The translations under genes were made by a program, and so were the position numbers. From NCBI RefSeq assembly GCF_009827535.1, contig NZ_WTYN01000004.1, forward strand, positions 1-64,000: a stretch of DNA of 64,000 bases, given 5' to 3'. Within the stretch, counting starts at the first letter, position 1. Each line of letters opens with the position of its first letter. The DNA comes from Qipengyuania oceanensis. GTDB lineage: Bacteria; Pseudomonadota; Alphaproteobacteria; Sphingomonadales; Sphingomonadaceae. The notes beneath the pieces are model-generated. The model saw only the letters and a list, made by a program, of their open reading frames with translations, was not told the origin of the DNA and made no database searches. Below are positions 27,567 through 35,915 of the stretch, in pieces.

Positions 27567-29354
27567 TCAGGCGGGAACCTCGAGCGAGCGTTCGCTGTAG
27601 GCGGTGGTCCATTCGTTCAGGTCGGCCAACATGATGTAGGACGTGGTCTGCAACTCCTCGGCGAGGCCTTCGATCGTGTCGATCTCGGACAGTCGGCGGG
27701 CGTTTTGGCGCAGCGCTGCTGCCGATTCCGCCGAGCGGCTGGCCTGCAACAGGTGTTCGCCATGGCCGCGCATGCCGAACACCGCAGCACCGGCAGCAGG
27801 GAGACCGGCGGTGAGCACGACCAGCAAATTGGTCATCGACTTCACGACCTCGTGCATCGCGAAATATCCGATGATGTAGAGGATGCAGGTTGCGATCACG
27901 AAGCCCATCAACAATTCGCCCACCTCGTGCAGGCGGTGATCGAGATGTCGCATACGCTCGGCATTGACGTCGTGATACTCGGCCTGCGGCATGACCTGTT
28001 CCTCGATCGCCGCCCGCGCCAGCGCGGCCACTTCGGCATCGGTCATGTCGCCGCCGGGACTCGCCATTTCGCGCCAGATTGCCGCGGCATACCAGCGGGT
28101 CCAGTCTGTACCGGCCTCGCGTCGGTGCGCACCGGATATGAAATCGGTCCGAAACGGCGGGCCCGAAAGGCCCGAGCGCTTGAGGTAGACCAGCGGCCGC
28201 AGGGATTCGGCAAGGTGGCGATATTGCAGCCACCGCCGATGCCAGTCGCCCTTCTTGCCCGCAGAGGTGTTGTAGAAGAGCAGGCCGATGAGCACGAGTT
28301 CGGTCATCACCAGGAAGATCTTGATCTCCGGTGCCAGCAGCCCGGTCAGCGCTACGATTACCGCGGCGGCGGACAGGGCGTAATTGGTGATGTGTCCCGA
28401 GCGGAACATCTGCGCATAACGGATGGCGAGGAAGTTCGCCCAGCCGTAGCTGCGCTCGAGCGGCATGCGCATCGACGGACGGAAACTGCGCCGCAGCACG
28501 GAACGTTCGCGCTCGATATCGGTCTCGATCGAATCCTGTAGCCACAGCGGCCGCGGCAGCTTCTTGATCCGCAGCAGCCAGAGGAGGACGGGATACTCGA
28601 TCCTGTAATTCCGCCGGTTCTCGATCTCGGCATAGTAATCGAGGATCTGCGCGCGCTCGATCGATTCGTGCGGAGCGAGAATGTCGGCCAGCAGGGCGGT
28701 GAAATCCTCCTGGGTCGCGAGCGGAACATAGTCAGGATCGTCGAGCGTGCCGCCGCTGATAAGGCGCGGCTCCGAAGCCGTGCCATTGCCGCGGTCGATG
28801 TGGAGATGGATGACCGGGACATTCTCGCGCAGCGCCAGTTCGACCACATGCGCCGTTCCACCGGGCCCGTTGCCGGGCTCGCCGTCCCAGATCGCCACGA
28901 TCACGTCCGATGCCGCGATCACGGCCTTGCCGACCAGCACGTAGGCATCGTGCGCCGTGCGGTCGCCAGGCAGCGTCATCACGGTATTGGCGTCGGACAG
29001 AAAGGTCTTGAACAGCGCCAGGTCCGCACCCTGGAAATCGCGCTCGTACTCCTCGATCTTGAAGGGCAGGAGAGCGCGCAATATGAAATCGTTGGCCTGC
29101 GCAGCCTCGGCCGCCAGCTGATCCGATCCGCTCGCCAGCGGCGTGTGCAGGCGGACGATGGGATCGTCGTCTGCGAAAATGGCGCTCTCACGCTCGCGCA
29201 GGTCGAAAGCTGCCTGTTTCAGCTGGGCGAAGATCCCCCGCAGCTGTTCGCGCACCGGCCCGGTGAGTTCTTCGCCGATCGCCTTCGCGCGGTGACCGGT
29301 GATCCCGACATTGAGCGCCAGCCGCGGGCGAGGCGGATGGTCGAACGTCTCCAC
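27567..29354 (-). CDS. SLOG nucleotide-sensor domain fused to four-helix membrane region (SLATT-like)
   Basis: A 595-residue protein. Residues about 10-190 look like a SLOG Rossmann-like nucleotide-binding domain: start strand LNVGITGHR (G17, G20, H21, R22), LASGSDQLAAEAA (73-85), and the phosphate-type loop DGEPGNGPGGTAHVVELA (157-174). Four membrane helices follow in two pairs, about 324-340/343-361 and 480-498/506-527, separated by about 115 soluble residues with a conserved-looking RWLQYRHLAESLR stretch, as in SLATT/DUF4231-type membrane domains found with nucleotide-sensor systems. The start is a GTG ten bases after the stop of the TIR-FHA gene, so the two are co-transcribed. Known relatives in defence systems disrupt membranes when the SLOG domain binds a NAD-derived signal; that role here is inference. 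Confidence 0.75.
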   Translation of the reverse strand: METFDHPPRPRLALNVGITGHRAKAIGEELTGPVREQLRGIFAQLKQAAFDLRERESAIFADDDPIVRLHTPLASGSDQLAAEAAQANDFILRALLPFKIEEYERDFQGADLALFKTFLSDANTVMTLPGDRTAHDAYVLVGKAVIAASDVIVAIWDGEPGNGPGGTAHVVELALRENVPVIHLHIDRGNGTASEPRLISGGTLDDPDYVPLATQEDFTALLADILAPHESIERAQILDYYAEIENRRNYRIEYPVLLWLLRIKKLPRPLWLQDSIETDIERERSVLRRSFRPSMRMPLERSYGWANFLAIRYAQMFRSGHITNYALSAAAVIVALTGLLAPEIKIFLVMTELVLIGLLFYNTSAGKKGDWHRRWLQYRHLAESLRPLVYLKRSGLSGPPFRTDFISGAHRREAGTDWTRWYAAAIWREMASPGGDMTDAEVAALARAAIEEQVMPQAEYHDVNAERMRHLDHRLHEVGELLMGFVIATCILYIIGYFAMHEVVKSMTNLLVVLTAGLPAAGAAVFGMRGHGEHLLQASRSAESAAALRQNARRLSEIDTIEGLAEELQTTSYIMLADLNEWTTAYSERSLEVPA

Positions 29355-29364
29355 GGACGCAGCC

Positions 29365-30321
29365 CTAGTCGAGGTCGGCGAATGCACGGACGCGGTGGGT
29401 GAGGACGATATCGCCCAGCTGGAGTTCGGACCCGGCTGCCAGCACCGTTGGCTCGTCGATTTGCTGGCCGTCGATGAAGGTCCCGTTCGTCGACTGGAGG
29501 TCGGTGACGACGAGTTCGCCCGCAGTAAGGTCGATCTTGCAATGCCGGCGCGAAATCCGCTTGTCGGAAAGGATGATATCGGCCGGTGCGGCACGACCGA
29601 TCTTCGCGCCGAGCAGGCCGATCGGATGGCGGACCAGGGGCGCCTCCTCGGGTCCGATCTCGAGGCAGTGGATTTCGCTGCCATGCATCCGCCGCTCGGC
29701 ATCGGCCGGTGTGTAGAACGCCGTCTGCTCGGTCTCCGAACCGGGCAGGGGTTCCGCGGCAGTGGGCTGCTTGGGGATGGACGGAATGTGCGCGGCCAAT
29801 GGTTCTGGTGCCGGCGCGATCGGTTCACGACGCGGATCGGCCCGGTAGGCCGGCGCGGCTGGCGGATCGTCTGCCAGCAGAAAGCCGCGGCTCGGCCGCG
29901 CTGGCGCGGGACGAGTGTCCGCGGGCGGGCTGACGAGGTGGCGGATATCGCCGATCAGCCGCTGCCAGATGGCCGCATTGCGATCGCCGTCCCAGCTCGA
30001 AAGATCGGTCGTATGGGTCAGCTCGAACATGATCGGCAGGTCGCACGGTTCGATGATCACCGGGCACAGGATGCCCCGGCGGTCCGCCAGGGTGGCTTCG
30101 GCGCGGACCCAACGAGAGGCGACCGAACGCGGGGACCACAGGATCACCGCCGCCCTTGCTGCACGCAGCTGCTGCTCGATCACTTCGTCGAAGGTTTCGC
30201 CCGAATGGATTGCGGCATCCCACCACACTGAGAAGCCTTCGTTCTCCAGTCGCGCGGAGATGCGTTCCGCAGCGCTGCGGTCATCCCGGCTGTAGGATAC
30301 GAATATGTCGTGCCCTCGCAC
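29365..30321 (-). CDS. TIR-FHA fusion protein
   Basis: A 318-residue soluble protein. Residues 3-135 are a TIR domain (HDIFVSYSRDD at 4-14; FSVWWD at 30-35), and SPRSVASRWVRAE has Glu75 in the S-x2-S-x2-S-x-W-x3-E arrangement of NAD-cleaving TIRs. A Pro-rich linker spans about 140-225. A C-terminal FHA domain covers 236-315 with the phosphothreonine-binding residues IGR (241-243), SRRH (257-260) and STNGT (277-281). I choose the GTG at 30321, because AAGGAG lies five bases before it; an ATG 72 bases upstream has no such site. It is upstream of and coupled to the SLOG membrane protein. The FHA domain would read kinase output; TIR activity is predicted from the motif only. Confidence 0.85.
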   Translation of the reverse strand: MRGHDIFVSYSRDDRSAAERISARLENEGFSVWWDAAIHSGETFDEVIEQQLRAARAAVILWSPRSVASRWVRAEATLADRRGILCPVIIEPCDLPIMFELTHTTDLSSWDGDRNAAIWQRLIGDIRHLVSPPADTRPAPARPSRGFLLADDPPAAPAYRADPRREPIAPAPEPLAAHIPSIPKQPTAAEPLPGSETEQTAFYTPADAERRMHGSEIHCLEIGPEEAPLVRHPIGLLGAKIGRAAPADIILSDKRISRRHCKIDLTAGELVVTDLQSTNGTFIDGQQIDEPTVLAAGSELQLGDIVLTHRVRAFADLD

Positions 30322-30482
30322 AACCACTCCTTCCGATTGTCCCTGGCCGAAACGCAGTGCGCCGACCCCCTGTAATCCCGTCTGGAAGACCACGTGCGCC
30401 CCGTCATCGCATGTTGTTCGTGGCTTCGGCGCGGCAGGCTCATGCAGCGCTCAAGGGCAAGATCTTAAATTTTTTAACCGTG

Positions 30483-30498
30483 TCTCGCAAGTGCGAGA
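30483..30498. promoter_or_regulatory. Inverted repeat in the TIR-FHA / LOV intergenic region
   Basis: TCTCGCA (30483-30489) and TGCGAGA (30492-30498) are perfect complements two bases apart, next to an AT-rich run (AAATTTTTTAA at 30466-30476) in the 309-bp gap between two divergent genes. A dimeric regulator could bind here and act on either side. Otherwise this gap holds no gene I can support. Confidence 0.4.
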
Positions 30499-30630
30499 GA
30501 AACCAAAGCGCGCAGGTGACCTGAATCGGGATTCGCGGCCGAACACAGGATTTGCCTCCTTGAAAGGACGGGCGTCTTTCGGTGGCATTTCGATTGCGTG
30601 GCATGACGCGTGGTTGTAGCGGCCGTTGAA

Positions 30631-31173
30631 ATGAAAGCGCATTTCGACGGCAACGACTTTCCGGACGGGCTCAAGAGCCTGTTCGAAAGCAGCAGGGTGT
30701 CGCTTTCCATTGCCGACTACACCGCGCCGGACTGCCCGCTGGTCGGTGTAAACGACATGTTCTGCGAGATGAGCGGGTACGAGGCCGGCGATGCATTGGG
30801 CCGCAATTGCCGTTTTCTCCAGCCGGAAGGCGGTGCGGGGCCGGTGCGGCAGCGGATGCGCGAATATCTCGCCGAAGATGGTCCTGGTAACGCCAAGTTC
30901 GTCGTACCCAATGTCCGGCGTGACGGCAGCCAGTTCCTCAACCTGCTCTACATGGCCAAGCTCACGCGCGACGGTAAGGTCCGGCTGGTCCTGGGCTCGC
31001 AATTCGCGATCGATGAAAATACGGGCGAGAGAGCCGGAGTGTACGATCTTGCCTTGCAATCGGACTTGCGCCAACTCAATCTTCTGACTGCCGACGACAA
31101 CTGGGCGCTGCTCGGCAGTTACGACGCGCTGGCGTCGAGCCATTCGATAATCGCCCAGGCGAAGCTGGACTGA
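30631..31173 (+). CDS. LOV-domain (blue-light PAS) protein
   Basis: A 180-residue protein consisting of one LOV domain and a short helical tail. The flavin motif GRNCRFLQ (57-64) contains Cys60, which forms the light-induced adduct, with N41 in VGVNDMF, N104 in QFLNLLYM and Gln124 in GSQF, the usual contacts of the flavin ring. In LOV proteins blue light changes the conformation of an attached partner. Here no output domain is attached. The stop shares a base with the next start (TGATG), so it is made together with the CheB/CheR/HWE kinase and may regulate it as a separate subunit. The start is uncertain: a GTG at 30610 is also in frame, and neither has a good ribosome site. Confidence 0.82.
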   Translation: MKAHFDGNDFPDGLKSLFESSRVSLSIADYTAPDCPLVGVNDMFCEMSGYEAGDALGRNCRFLQPEGGAGPVRQRMREYLAEDGPGNAKFVVPNVRRDGSQFLNLLYMAKLTRDGKVRLVLGSQFAIDENTGERAGVYDLALQSDLRQLNLLTADDNWALLGSYDALASSHSIIAQAKLD

Positions 31174-34100
31174 TGAATGTGCAACCCGAATTGACGCCGG
31201 ACGACAGGACCGGCTTTCCCATCATCGGTGTCGGTGCATCGGCTGGCGGCCTCGAGGCGCTGCGCGAGATGTTCGGCGGCTTCAAGGGACAGAGCGGCAT
31301 GGCCTTCGTGGTCGTCCAGCATCTCGATCCGACCCATGAATCGCTGATGGCGCAATTGATCGAGCGGTTCACCTCGATGCATGTGAAGCAGGCGGAAGGC
31401 GGCGAGACGCTGGAGCCCGATCACGTATACGTGATCCCGCCCGGCCATGGTCTCGCGCTGAACGGCGGCATTCTCAGCCTCACCGAATTCACCGATCCGC
31501 GCGGCATGCGCCGGCCGATCGACGATTTCTTCGAAAGCCTGGCGGAGGATCGCGGCGAACGCGCGGCCTGCGTCATCCTGTCGGGGACCGGGGCGGACGG
31601 CAGTCGCGGTTTGCGCGCGATCAAGGAGCACGGCGGCCTGTGCGTCGTCCAGGAACCCGACACCGCAGCCTACGACGGGATGCCGACATCGGCGATCGGG
31701 ACCGGGCTGGTGGATATCGTTGCCGAGCCCGGCAAGGTACTCGACACGCTGGCGAGCTTCTTCGATCGCGGGACGATCACCGAAGACCAGGTGGAAGAGG
31801 CGGGAGCGGTCGCAGATCACGTCGACGATCTGTGCGAAGTCCTGCGCGAAGCGGTCGGACACGATTTCTCGCGCTACAAGCGCAGCACGCTCAACCGCCG
31901 GATTGCCCGGCGCATGCAGGTCCTGGGGATAGAGGATGGGGCGGCCTATCTCGCGCGACTGCGCAGCGATGCGGACGAATGCGACGCGTTGTTCCGCGAC
32001 TTGCTGATCAACGTCACCAAGTTCTTCCGCGACCCGGAAGAATTCCAGACGCTGAACTCGCTGGTCATCGATCGCCTGGTGGCCAATGCCCGCAATCGCG
32101 AGGAGATCCGGGTCTGGGTGCCGGGCTGTTCGAGCGGCGAGGAAGCCTATTCGCTCGCGATGATGTTTGCAGCCGCCAACGAACGTCACGGCAAGCACGC
32201 CTATGTCCAGATCTTCGCGACCGACATCGACGATGCGATGCTCGATATCGCACGATCCGCGACCTATCCGGCATCCGCTCTGACGGATATCCCGGCCATG
32301 TACCGCGACGAGTACATCATCGCCGGCAGCGACAAGTTCGCGATCGCCCCGCGCGTGCGGGACATGGTCCGCTTCAGCGTGCACAATCTCGTGCGCGATC
32401 CACCCTATTCGAAAATCGATCTCGTCAGCTGCCGCAACCTGCTGATCTATTTCGACGAATCGCTACAGGAAACCGCGGTCCCGCTGTTCCATTTCGCACT
32501 CAAACAGGACGGAGCCCTGTTCCTCGGTTCGTCCGAGGCGATCGGCCGTTTCGAAGATCTGTTCGAGCCGATCGATCGCAGCGCCCGGGTATTCCGTCGC
32601 AGGAGCGTGAAGGGCAACTACAGCCTGGTCCTGCCCAATGAAACGGGCGCTACCGCGCGGCGTCGTCGGTCGCCGCGGGAAACGTCGCCGCCGGTACGCG
32701 CGGGCAGCGCCGAAATCACCGCGCTGCGGATGGTCGCCGACAAGTACGCTCCGGTCAGCTTGCTGATTGATCGCGACGGTTGCCTGCTCGACCGCTGGGG
32801 GCCGGCAGCCCGCTTCCTCGATTTCCCCGAGCGGCTCGAACGTACGGTGCACGTCCCGTCGTTGGCGAGGCCGGGGCTGCGCGAACTGATCGGTCCGCTG
32901 ATCCGCCAGGTCGGCGAAAGTGGCCGGCGTGCCGGTGCGAACGACGTCGAGATCCGCACGCAGTTCGGCGCGGTGCCCGCCCGCGTGGTCTGCGAGAAGG
33001 TGGACGAAAGCTCGTTCCTCTTCGTCATCCGGGAAACCGGCGAGCTCAAGGTAGCGGACGACGACTTCGACGAGATCGATCCGGAAGACGGCCAGCGCCA
33101 GTTCCTCGAGGAAGAGTTGCAACTGACGCGCCATCGGCTTCGCTCGACGGTCGAGGAGCTCGAGACGAGCAACGAGGAGCTGAAGAGTTCCAACGAAGAA
33201 ATGATGTCGATGAACGAGGAGCTCCAGTCGACCAACGAGGAGCTGACCACGGTCAACGACGAATTGAAGAACAAGGTCGACCAACTCACGGTCGCCAATG
33301 CCGATCTGCGAAATTTCTTCGACAGCACGCAATTGGCCGTTCTGGTCGTCGATGCCGAGATGAACCTGCGCAGCTATACCGATGCTGCCCTGGATCTTTT
33401 CCCGATCGGAGCAAATTTCATCGGACGGCCGCTCGCCGACCTGCCGAGCAAGCTCGACGCACACCGGTACGTGGACGATGCGCGTGCGGCCGCGATCGAT
33501 GGCGAGCAGACCGAAACGAGTATCCACTCGGCCGTTCTCGGTGCCGAGTTCATCCTGCGAGTACTTCCCTATCGCCTGCTCGACGGAAAGATCGATGGTG
33601 CGACGCTGGTGTTCACCGACGTTACCGAGGCACTTTCGCTCGAGCGCAACCTGCGCGAAGAGCGCGAACGCCTGCGCCTGGCGCTGGAGGTCGCGGAAAT
33701 CGGCATCTGGGAATACGAGCCGGCGACCGATCGGATCATCCTCGACGAGACTGAGCGCCGCCTTCTTGCCCTTTCGCCCGACGATCCCGGCGATTCCATG
33801 GAACGGATCCTCGCAAGGTTGACCACGGAAGATCGCGACCGGATCAACCGGGCGCTGCGCATGGCGATCGAGGGCGGTCAGGAGTTCGACGAGACTTTCC
33901 GCCTGCCGCTGGGCGACGGCGAATATCGCTGGCTTCACGGCCTCGGCAAAAAGATCGACATTGCCGGTAAACGCAAGTTCATCGGTACGACCTTCGACAT
34001 CACCTCCGATCGCATCCTGCTCGATCAGCGCGAACTGATGATCCGCGAGATGAACCACCGGGTGAAGAACCTGTTCTCGGTCATCGCCGCAATGATCACG

Positions 34101-34619
34101 ATCGCCGCGCGCGAGAAGGACGACGTCGAAAGCTTCGCCGAGAGCCTGCGCGAACGCATTCATGCGCTCGGCCGGTCACATTCGCTGACCAATGAAGCGG
34201 GCGTTAGCGGTGAAGGCCGGGTCCAGCTCGACCACCTCGTCGATACGGTCATCAAGCCGTCGCTGGCCGGTCAGTCGATCGACACCGATGGCGAACCGCT
34301 GACGATCGAGAACTACCAGATCACATCGCTCGCACTGATCCTGCACGAATGGGCGACCAATGCCAGCAAGTACGGGGCGCTGGCGACGAAAGACGGCTCG
34401 ATTCGCGTCGAGTGGGCCGAAACGGACGGCAATGTCGAACTCACCTGGACCGAGCAGGGTAGCGCTGTCGGCAATAACGAGGAACCTGCGACCCCCGGAT
34501 TCGGGACGCGCCTGGTCGAAACGGCCGCACGGCAGCTCCAGGGCAGCGCGACCGGTGGCCCGACCGAGGATGGTTACCGGCGAACGCTCACTTTCCCGAT
34601 GGCGACAACTACCGGCTGA
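31173..34619 (+). CDS. CheB-CheR-PAS-HWE histidine kinase fusion
   Basis: A 1148-residue signalling protein. A CheB methylesterase domain covers about 12-195 (GASAGG with Ser23; QHLDPTHES; GTGADGSRG). A CheR methyltransferase domain is at about 225-480 (SGEEAYSLAMMFAAANE). A long coiled coil with repeated NEEL units follows at about 645-710, then two PAS domains (about 715-830 and 835-945), and an HWE/HisKA_2 kinase with phospho-His962 in NHRVKNLFSV and the HEWATNASKYGAL box. No receiver precedes CheB. Such proteins are common in Alphaproteobacteria, and HWE kinases often feed the general stress response. It is coupled to the LOV gene; the single-domain receiver at 34626-34994 converges on it and is a likely partner. 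Confidence 0.9.
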   Translation: MNVQPELTPDDRTGFPIIGVGASAGGLEALREMFGGFKGQSGMAFVVVQHLDPTHESLMAQLIERFTSMHVKQAEGGETLEPDHVYVIPPGHGLALNGGILSLTEFTDPRGMRRPIDDFFESLAEDRGERAACVILSGTGADGSRGLRAIKEHGGLCVVQEPDTAAYDGMPTSAIGTGLVDIVAEPGKVLDTLASFFDRGTITEDQVEEAGAVADHVDDLCEVLREAVGHDFSRYKRSTLNRRIARRMQVLGIEDGAAYLARLRSDADECDALFRDLLINVTKFFRDPEEFQTLNSLVIDRLVANARNREEIRVWVPGCSSGEEAYSLAMMFAAANERHGKHAYVQIFATDIDDAMLDIARSATYPASALTDIPAMYRDEYIIAGSDKFAIAPRVRDMVRFSVHNLVRDPPYSKIDLVSCRNLLIYFDESLQETAVPLFHFALKQDGALFLGSSEAIGRFEDLFEPIDRSARVFRRRSVKGNYSLVLPNETGATARRRRSPRETSPPVRAGSAEITALRMVADKYAPVSLLIDRDGCLLDRWGPAARFLDFPERLERTVHVPSLARPGLRELIGPLIRQVGESGRRAGANDVEIRTQFGAVPARVVCEKVDESSFLFVIRETGELKVADDDFDEIDPEDGQRQFLEEELQLTRHRLRSTVEELETSNEELKSSNEEMMSMNEELQSTNEELTTVNDELKNKVDQLTVANADLRNFFDSTQLAVLVVDAEMNLRSYTDAALDLFPIGANFIGRPLADLPSKLDAHRYVDDARAAAIDGEQTETSIHSAVLGAEFILRVLPYRLLDGKIDGATLVFTDVTEALSLERNLREERERLRLALEVAEIGIWEYEPATDRIILDETERRLLALSPDDPGDSMERILARLTTEDRDRINRALRMAIEGGQEFDETFRLPLGDGEYRWLHGLGKKIDIAGKRKFIGTTFDITSDRILLDQRELMIREMNHRVKNLFSVIAAMITIAAREKDDVESFAESLRERIHALGRSHSLTNEAGVSGEGRVQLDHLVDTVIKPSLAGQSIDTDGEPLTIENYQITSLALILHEWATNASKYGALATKDGSIRVEWAETDGNVELTWTEQGSAVGNNEEPATPGFGTRLVETAARQLQGSATGGPTEDGYRRTLTFPMATTTG

Positions 34620-34625
34620 GGCAGG

Positions 34626-34994
34626 TCAAGCCTGGCCCAGTGCTGCCGAGAGAGCCGCACGGATTTCGTCCGGCGATACCGGCTTTTCCAGCTTCTGTGC
34701 GCTGGCGAACTCCTCGCACAATTCACGATGCGAGAGATTGGCGCTGACGAAGACGATCGGCCGGCCGTGTTCGGCTACCTTGCGCGCGAGCGGCCATACC
34801 GGCTCGCCGCCGACGTCGATATCGAGCAGGGCGACATCGGGTTCCGAACCGTCCAACTGTTCCAGCGCACCGGTCACGGTCGTGGAATCGGAATGGACCT
34901 GATAGCCCAGATCCTCGACCATCATCACCAGGTCGAGCAGGACCATCGCCTCGTCATCGACGACCATCACGCTCTGCATGTCGAACCTATCCAT
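34626..34994 (-). CDS. Single-domain response regulator receiver
   Basis: A 122-residue receiver domain with all key residues: acidic pair D13-D14, phospho-acceptor D58 in VALLDID, S84 in the switch position, and K104 in KLEKPVS. There is no output domain, so it acts by protein contact or as a phosphate sink. The frame is open further upstream, but the domain starts properly at the ATG at 34994 behind GGGGAT. Six bases separate it from the end of the HWE kinase gene, the probable phosphodonor. HWE kinases often use such single-domain receivers. Confidence 0.88.
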   Translation of the reverse strand: MDRFDMQSVMVVDDEAMVLLDLVMMVEDLGYQVHSDSTTVTGALEQLDGSEPDVALLDIDVGGEPVWPLARKVAEHGRPIVFVSANLSHRELCEEFASAQKLEKPVSPDEIRAALSAALGQA

Positions 34995-35143
34995 ATCCCC
35001 ATCAAGCCGGATAACTGACGATCGGCGGATCGGGTTCCTGCCGAACTGCGCGGAAAACCGATTTACCCGGCAATTGCAGCGCGTTCGCGTCACGAATGCG
35101 TCACAACCGCGCGCCAAGGTCCGTTCGAGCAGGGGCAGCGGAC

Positions 35144-35815
35144 ATGAACGTGGTCAACATATTCCTCACCGATCCGATTGGCGAGACGCTCGACCCGTTC
35201 GAGCAGGACCAGGCATGCTTCGTCTTCGACTGGCTGCCCAAGGATGGCCCGCGCCGGCTGGTCGAGGGGCCTGTCTGGGCTTTCGTCGACTGGGTCATGG
35301 ACGATATCGCCGGGCTCGAGATGTGCCGCCGCCTGCGCGCCGACCCGCGCACCAGCGATGCGCATATCACGATGGTCCTGGAAGAGGATGATGACGAGGA
35401 TCGGCGCCGGGCGCTCAAGGCCGGGGCGGACGATTACATGATCGGTCCGATCGACAGGACCGCGGTGCTCGACCGGGTGCTGGCGTTGCAGGCAGCGCCG
35501 CAGCACCGTCACGCGGCCCGGCTTATCGAGAACGGCCCGCTTGCCATCGACATGGTCGCCCTGCGCGCGAAATGGGGCGGCGTTCCGCTGGACATCCGGC
35601 CGAACGAATTCCGCCTGCTGCGCTTCTTTGCGGAGAATGCCAATCGCGTGCTCGGTCGGCAGGACCTGATCGCCGGGCTCGGCAAGCAGGAGCCGGCGAT
35701 TGACGAGCGGACGGTCGATGTGTGGATCGGGCGACTACGACGCGCCTTGCGCCGGGCGGGGGCGGGCGATCCGCTGCGCACCGTGCGATCGGTCGGCTAC
35801 GTCCTCGACCTCTGA
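35144..35815 (+). CDS. OmpR-type winged-helix regulator with degenerate receiver
   Basis: A 223-residue protein with an N-terminal receiver-like domain (about 1-115) and a C-terminal winged-helix DNA-binding domain (about 130-223: RPNEFRLLRFFAENANRVLGRQDLI, then DERTVDVWIGRLRRAL and VRSVGYVLDL). A D at position 49 could be the phospho-site, but the conserved switch Thr/Ser and the active-site Lys are replaced (MVLEEDD; YMIGPI with Gly101), so normal phosphorylation is doubtful. It is divergent from the single-domain receiver, and the 149-bp gap between them presumably holds both promoters. Target genes unknown. ATG 35144 is chosen over 35096 because AGGGG precedes it. Confidence 0.85.
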   Translation: MNVVNIFLTDPIGETLDPFEQDQACFVFDWLPKDGPRRLVEGPVWAFVDWVMDDIAGLEMCRRLRADPRTSDAHITMVLEEDDDEDRRRALKAGADDYMIGPIDRTAVLDRVLALQAAPQHRHAARLIENGPLAIDMVALRAKWGGVPLDIRPNEFRLLRFFAENANRVLGRQDLIAGLGKQEPAIDERTVDVWIGRLRRALRRAGAGDPLRTVRSVGYVLDL

Positions 35816-35838
35816 CTCCCCCAATCGTCGCAGCCGGT

Positions 35839-35871
35839 AAAAAACCGCCCCCGTCATTGCGACGAGGGCGG
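35839..35871 (-). terminator. Intrinsic terminator after the TonB receptor
   Basis: Plus-strand arms CCGCCCCCGTC (35845-35855) and GACGAGGGCGG (35861-35871) pair over 11 bp with one G-T-type mismatch around a 5-nt loop. On the minus strand the stem is followed by six T. It lies 45 bp past the stop of the minus-strand TonB receptor and would end the lipoprotein-receptor operon. Confidence 0.8.
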
Positions 35872-35915
35872 CCAGGCGGGGTCGGGACTACAGGGACCCT
35901 GTCCGTGTCGAGAGA

